In this document: in pieces, positions 60,130 through 64,000 of the stretch | Numbering within the stretch: position 1 is the first letter of the stretch | Layout: every line of letters begins with the position of its first letter | NCBI RefSeq assembly: GCF_032108445.1 | Contig: NZ_CP134876.1 | Coordinates: 868,001-932,000 of the forward strand | Source of the DNA: Micromonospora halotolerans | GTDB taxonomy: Bacteria; Actinomycetota; Actinomycetes; Mycobacteriales; Micromonosporaceae | Direction: 5' to 3' | Length of the DNA stretch: 64,000 nt | Program-made: the position numbers and the translations under genes | The notes under the pieces: model-generated | Told to the model about the DNA's origin: nothing | Seen by the model: only the letters and a program-made list of their open reading frames with translations | Databases searched by the model: none

Positions 60130-61197
60130 ATGAGTGCCCTGTTCACCCCGCTCACCCTGCGCGGCGTCACCCTGCCCAACCGGGTGGCGCTCGCCCCCAT
60201 GTGCCAGTACAGCGCCGGGCCGGACGGCCTGCCCACCGACTGGCACCGCGTCCACCTCGGCTCCCGCGCGGTCGGCGGCGCCGGACTGATCATCACCGAG
60301 GCGACCGCCGTGGTCCCCGAGGGGCGGATCAGCCCCCAGGACACCGGGCTGTGGTCCGACGCGCACGTCGACGCGTGGCGGCCGATCACCGCGTTCATCA
60401 CCGCGCAGGGGTCGGTGCCGGCCGTGCAGCTCGCGCACGCCGGGTTCAAGGCGTCCACGTACCGGCCGTGGGCCGAGCGCCGGGGCGGCGTCCCGGACGC
60501 CGAGGGCGGCTGGACCCCGGTCGGCCCCGGCGCCGAGCCGTTCCTGCCCGACTACCGCACCCCCACCGCGCTCGACGAGGCCGGCATCGCCGCGGTGGTC
60601 GAGGCGTTCGCCGCCGCCGCGCGCCGGGCCCTCGACGCAGGCTTCGCCGCCGTGGAGATCCACGCCGCGCACGGCTACCTGCTGCACGAGTTCCTCTACC
60701 CGCTCACCAACCACCGCACCGACGGCTACGGCGGCGATCGCGCCGGCCGGATGCGGCTGACCCTGGAGGTGGCCCGGGCGGTCCGCGCCGCGGTCGGCGA
60801 GGCCGTGCCGGTACTCACCCGGATCTCCGCCACCGACTGGGTCGACGGCGGCTGGACCGTCGAGGACAGCGTGGTGCTCGCCGGCGAGCTGGCCGCCGCC
60901 GGCGTCGACCTGGTGGACGCCTCCTCCGGCGGCGCCGCCGCCCGGGCGAGCGTCCCGGTCGGCCCCGGCTACCAGGTGCCCCTCGCGGCCCGGATCCGCC
61001 GCGACGCGGGCGTGCCGACCGGCGCCGTCGGCCTGATCGTCGAGCCCGAGCAGGCCGAGCAGATCGTCGCCGGCGGCGAGGCCGACCTGGTCCTCCTCGG
61101 CCGCGAACTCCTCCGCGACCCGTACTGGCCCCACCGCGCCGCCGCCAAACTGACCCAGACCCCCACCTGGCCCCACCAGTACACCCGCGCCTTCTAA
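60130..61197 (+). CDS. NADH:flavin oxidoreductase (Old Yellow Enzyme, YqjM-like)
   Basis: The 355-aa FMN enzyme has PNRVALAPMCQYSA (with the YqjM-type Cys near 25), ITEATAV, QLAHAGFKAS, HAAHGYLLHEFLYPLTN with the substrate-binding His pair, NHRTDGYGGD, and the FMN-phosphate site GAVGLIVEPEQAE/LLGRELLRDP. It reduces activated C=C bonds of enones or nitro-alkenes. ATG at 60130 has GAAGGATG upstream. It is followed by palindromic element copy 3. Confidence 0.94.
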   Translation: MSALFTPLTLRGVTLPNRVALAPMCQYSAGPDGLPTDWHRVHLGSRAVGGAGLIITEATAVVPEGRISPQDTGLWSDAHVDAWRPITAFITAQGSVPAVQLAHAGFKASTYRPWAERRGGVPDAEGGWTPVGPGAEPFLPDYRTPTALDEAGIAAVVEAFAAAARRALDAGFAAVEIHAAHGYLLHEFLYPLTNHRTDGYGGDRAGRMRLTLEVARAVRAAVGEAVPVLTRISATDWVDGGWTVEDSVVLAGELAAAGVDLVDASSGGAAARASVPVGPGYQVPLAARIRRDAGVPTGAVGLIVEPEQAEQIVAGGEADLVLLGRELLRDPYWPHRAAAKLTQTPTWPHQYTRAF

Positions 61198-61247
61198 CCC
61201 GCGCACCCGCCGCACGCCGCGCGCCACCCGCCGCGCGTCACCGCGTT

Positions 61248-61302
61248 GATCATGAAGTTGGCGGTGACATCCGCCCGATTTGTCGCCGCTAACTTCATGA
61301 TC
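61248..61302. repeat. Palindromic element, copy 3 (bidirectional terminator)
   Basis: Arms 61248-61268 and 61282-61302 (GATCATGAAGTT(A/G)GCGG(C/T)GAC) differ at two of 21 positions. It sits between the convergent Old Yellow Enzyme and ABC exporter genes. Confidence 0.8.
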
Positions 61303-61392
61303 GTCGGGGCGGGTGGCGGCGCAGCAGGTGCACGGCGGGCCACGCCGCCGGTCGCCCGAGGCGGGCCAGTCCGGCGACGAGCCCGTCCGGGA

Positions 61393-64000
61393 TCAGCCGG
61401 CCAGGTGGCCCCAGCGGGGCTCCAGGTCCGGCCACGGTCCCTGGGCCGCCACCGTGCCGTCGACCAGCACCACCACGTGGTCCGCGCGCACCAGCGCCGC
61501 CCGCTTCGCGGTCGAGCCGACCACGGTCACCCCGTGCTCGCGCAGCGCCGCCCAGAGCGCCAGCTCCGTCGTCACGTCCAGCGCGGACGAGACGTCGTCG
61601 GCGACCAGCAGTTCGGTACGCGGCGCGAGCGCCCGGGCCAGCGCCAGCCGCTGGAGCTGCCCGCCGGAGAGGCGGGTGCCCTTGTGCCCGATGAGCAGCC
61701 CGAGCCCGCCCCCGGCGGCCGCCAGGTCGTGGTCGAGCTGGGCGGTCGACACCGCGCCGGCGGCGTCCACCTGGTGCCCGAGCGCGATGTTGTCGGCCAC
61801 CGTGCCGGAGAGCACCCGAGGCAGCTGCCCCACGTACCCGACCTGGTTGGGGCGGAGGAACAGCTCCGGCTCGGTGACCGGCTCGCCGTTCCAGCGCAGC
61901 GTGCCGGTGTGGTGGACGATCCCGGCGAGGGCCCGCAGCAGCGACGACTTGCCCGCGCCGACCGGCCCGACCACCAGCACCAGCTGCCCGCGCTCGACGG
62001 TCAGGTCGACGTCGCGGACGGCGAGGGTGCCGTCGGAGTGCAGCGCGCCGAAGCCGGTCAGCTCCAGCCGGCGCAGCGGGTGCCGCGGCGGCGGTTCCGG
62101 CGCCGGGGCGGTGCCGGCGGCCAGGTCCAGCCCGGGCACGGACGCCGAGTAGGTGGCCACTCCGGTCATCGCGACGGTCCGCCTGGTCCACACCCGGGCC
62201 GACGGGTAGTGCGACACCAGCGACGCGGTGGTCCAGGCGAACCAGCGGGCCGCGCCGAGGGTGGAGACGGCGACCAGGGTCGCACCGGCGGAGAGACCGC
62301 CGGTCAGGTAGAGCGCCCACGCCCCGATCGGCAGCAGGCCGCTGGCGATCGACGGGGTGGACCGGGCCCACACCTGCATGGCGATCTCCCGCCGCTGCCG
62401 GTCGCTGCGCACGGTGTCCAGCTTCGCGAGGTGGTGCAGCACCGGGCAGGTGGCGCCGGCGAGCTTCACCGTGCGGGCGGCGGACAGCGAGGAGACCAGG
62501 GCGGTGGCGAAGGCGGCGCGGGCCTTGACGGTGCCGCCGGCCGTGCGTTCCAGCCGCGGCCCGAACAGGGTCGCCGCCAGCCCGGAGACCACCATGGTCC
62601 CGACGAAGAACAGCGCGGGTACGACACTGCCGGTCACCAGGGTCATGGTGATCACGATGGCCAGCGAGATGAACTGGTCCATGAGGTTGTCGGCGAGCTG
62701 CACCACCCGGTCGGTGTCGCCGCCCTGGGCCACGACCTCGGCCGGGGTGTGCCCGCTGACCCGGCGCGCCCCGGTCTGCCCGTGCACCAGCCGTGCGCTG
62801 ATGCGCAGCATCTGCCGGATCCACCACTGCGGGAACCAGAGGTTGGTCAGGAACGGCAGCGGCAGCACCACCAGCAGCGCGGCGACGATGCCCAACGCCG
62901 GCAGCCACGGGTCTCCCCCGCCGACGACCTCGGCCCAGAGCCACGGCAGCACCGAGCCGTCCAGCCCGAGCAGGGTCATCACGACGAACAGGCCGACGGA
63001 GACCAGCCCGTACCGCGGGTCGTTGGTGCCGAGCCGCAGGATCTCCCGCAGGGTCCGGGCGGGCGGTGGGGCGGGCAGCGGCGGCGGGTCGGTGCGCGGC
63101 ACCGCGACCTGGCGCGGCGCGGTGGTCGGGACCGTCGTCTCGGCCGGCTCGTCGGGCCACCCGTCGGGGCCGTCCAGCAGCTCCACCCCGCCGCGGCGGG
63201 CACCGGCGCCCGCGTAGGCGCTGGCGTGGCTGGTGGCCAGCAGCTCGGCGAAGCGGGCCGACTCGCGCAGCGGGCCGGCCTCCAGCACCGCGCCGTCGGC
63301 CATCACCACGACCTCGTCGCAGCGGCGCACCGAGGAGAGCCGGTGCGCGATGACGATGCCGATCCGGTCGGTGAGCAGCCGTTCGGTGGCCTGGCGTACC
63401 CGGTTCTCGGTGACCGGGTCGAGCCGGGCGGTGGCCTCGTCGAGGATGACCACGTGCGGGTCGCGGACCAGGATGCGGGCGAACGCGACGAGCTGCTCCT
63501 GCCCGGCGGAGAGCACGTGCCCGCCCTCGCCGAGCCGGGTGTGCACCCCGTCGGGGAGTTCGGCGATCCAGCCGGCCAGCCCGAGTTCCGCCAGCGCCCG
63601 GGTGGCGTCGTCGAGCAGATCCGGGTCGAAGAGCGCGACGTTCTCGGCGAGCGTGCCGGCCAGGATCTCGGTGCGCTGCGGCACCACGGCGATCCACCGG
63701 CGCAGGGCCTCGATGTCCAGGTCGACCAGGTCGGTGTCGCCGAGGAGGACGGTGCCGCGGGGCACGTCCACGGCCCGGGTGAGCACCTTGGCCAGCGTCG
63801 ACTTGCCGGATCCGGTGCGGCCGACCAGGGCGTAGGACCGGCCGCGGGCGAAGGTGAGGTTGACGTCGCGCAGCGCCGGGCCGCGGTCCTCGCCGGTGGC
63901 GGGGTAGCGGAAGGTGAGCCCGCGGACGGTCAGGTCACCGTCGACCGGGGCGGCGCCGCCGATCGGCTCCTGCCGGGAGTCGGCGAGCAGCTGCACCCGC
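61393..64000 (-). CDS. Double ABC exporter (TMD-NBD-TMD-NBD), N-terminal part beyond window
   Basis: The visible 869 residues start inside the linker before NBD1. NBD1 (about 20-260) has GRTGSGKST, signature LSAGQ, Walker B VVILDEATA and H-loop IAHRLSS. The second TMD (about 330-620) has six spans. NBD2 (about 640-860) has GPVGAGKSS and LSGGQ, but Walker B VADDVSS with Asp for the catalytic Glu, and Thr in place of the H-loop His (GSTAKR). One ATP site is therefore degenerate, and the altered NBD1 signature belongs to the same site, as in heterodimeric exporters. The substrate is unknown. The frame stays open to the window end. Confidence 0.92.
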   Translation of the reverse strand, partial: RVQLLADSRQEPIGGAAPVDGDLTVRGLTFRYPATGEDRGPALRDVNLTFARGRSYALVGRTGSGKSTLAKVLTRAVDVPRGTVLLGDTDLVDLDIEALRRWIAVVPQRTEILAGTLAENVALFDPDLLDDATRALAELGLAGWIAELPDGVHTRLGEGGHVLSAGQEQLVAFARILVRDPHVVILDEATARLDPVTENRVRQATERLLTDRIGIVIAHRLSSVRRCDEVVVMADGAVLEAGPLRESARFAELLATSHASAYAGAGARRGGVELLDGPDGWPDEPAETTVPTTAPRQVAVPRTDPPPLPAPPPARTLREILRLGTNDPRYGLVSVGLFVVMTLLGLDGSVLPWLWAEVVGGGDPWLPALGIVAALLVVLPLPFLTNLWFPQWWIRQMLRISARLVHGQTGARRVSGHTPAEVVAQGGDTDRVVQLADNLMDQFISLAIVITMTLVTGSVVPALFFVGTMVVSGLAATLFGPRLERTAGGTVKARAAFATALVSSLSAARTVKLAGATCPVLHHLAKLDTVRSDRQRREIAMQVWARSTPSIASGLLPIGAWALYLTGGLSAGATLVAVSTLGAARWFAWTTASLVSHYPSARVWTRRTVAMTGVATYSASVPGLDLAAGTAPAPEPPPRHPLRRLELTGFGALHSDGTLAVRDVDLTVERGQLVLVVGPVGAGKSSLLRALAGIVHHTGTLRWNGEPVTEPELFLRPNQVGYVGQLPRVLSGTVADNIALGHQVDAAGAVSTAQLDHDLAAAGGGLGLLIGHKGTRLSGGQLQRLALARALAPRTELLVADDVSSALDVTTELALWAALREHGVTVVGSTAKRAALVRADHVVVLVDGTVAAQGPWPDLEPRWGHLAG

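Overview
The window is high-GC actinobacterial DNA. Codon use strongly favours G or C in the third position, GTG and TTG starts are frequent, and many neighbouring genes overlap by 4 nt (ATGA/GTGA). The gene content (F420-type oxidoreductases, a DUF574 methyltransferase, a lineage-type short membrane protein next to the translation genes) and the short palindromes scattered at gene ends suggest a member of the Micromonosporaceae, most likely Micromonospora. That assignment is inference. No rRNA, tRNA, CRISPR array, insertion sequence or prophage was seen.

Layout. (1) 1-3.5 kb: the end of a sugar ABC transporter locus (binding protein, LacI regulator) faces a divergent glycogen-debranching-type glycosidase, with a paired inverted operator between them. 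(2) 3.6-5.2 kb: a GNAT acetyltransferase and an AraC-DinB fusion. (3) 5.3-28 kb, almost all on the minus strand: the translation and RNA-metabolism block rimP-nusA-ylxR-infB, a DNA/RNA methylase, DUF503, rbfA, nrnA, two small membrane proteins, a MATE exporter, truB, ribF, rpsO, pnp, an M16 peptidase and dapB. It is interrupted on the plus strand (12.6-16.5 kb) by three paralogous single-span membrane proteins, a 99-aa membrane protein and a decayed fourth paralogue. (4) 28-36 kb: a Tat lipoprotein with a ferritin-like protein, a PadR-controlled ABC transporter, an F420-type enzyme, a VIT-family transporter and map. (5) 36-40 kb: a STAS protein converging on a ~1220-residue hybrid kinase/phosphatase/anti-sigma protein. 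(6) 40.3-44.7 kb: a four-gene minus-strand operon (glutamine-synthetase-like ligase, aldehyde dehydrogenase, SDR, class-I amidotransferase hydrolase) that looks like a gamma-glutamylation route for polyamines or other amines. (7) 45-55.5 kb: small enzymes, a DUF418/two-component operon, an amino-acid permease, a metallo-hydrolase, and a methyltransferase/c-di-GMP protein/DUF456 operon. (8) 55.6-64 kb: a thiolase, a GST, a DUF998-like membrane protein, a cation symporter preceded by a probable cysteine-sensing leader peptide, an Old Yellow Enzyme, and a double ABC exporter running off the window.

The parts that ordinary annotation would leave unexplained are: the paralogue cassette with its shared proline-aspartate/glutamate-tryptophan-arginine motif and invariant C-terminal Cys; two families of dispersed palindromes, one of which abuts a shattered P-loop gene; the leader peptide at 58645; several gene remnants; and the all-in-one partner-switching protein at 36567-40229.
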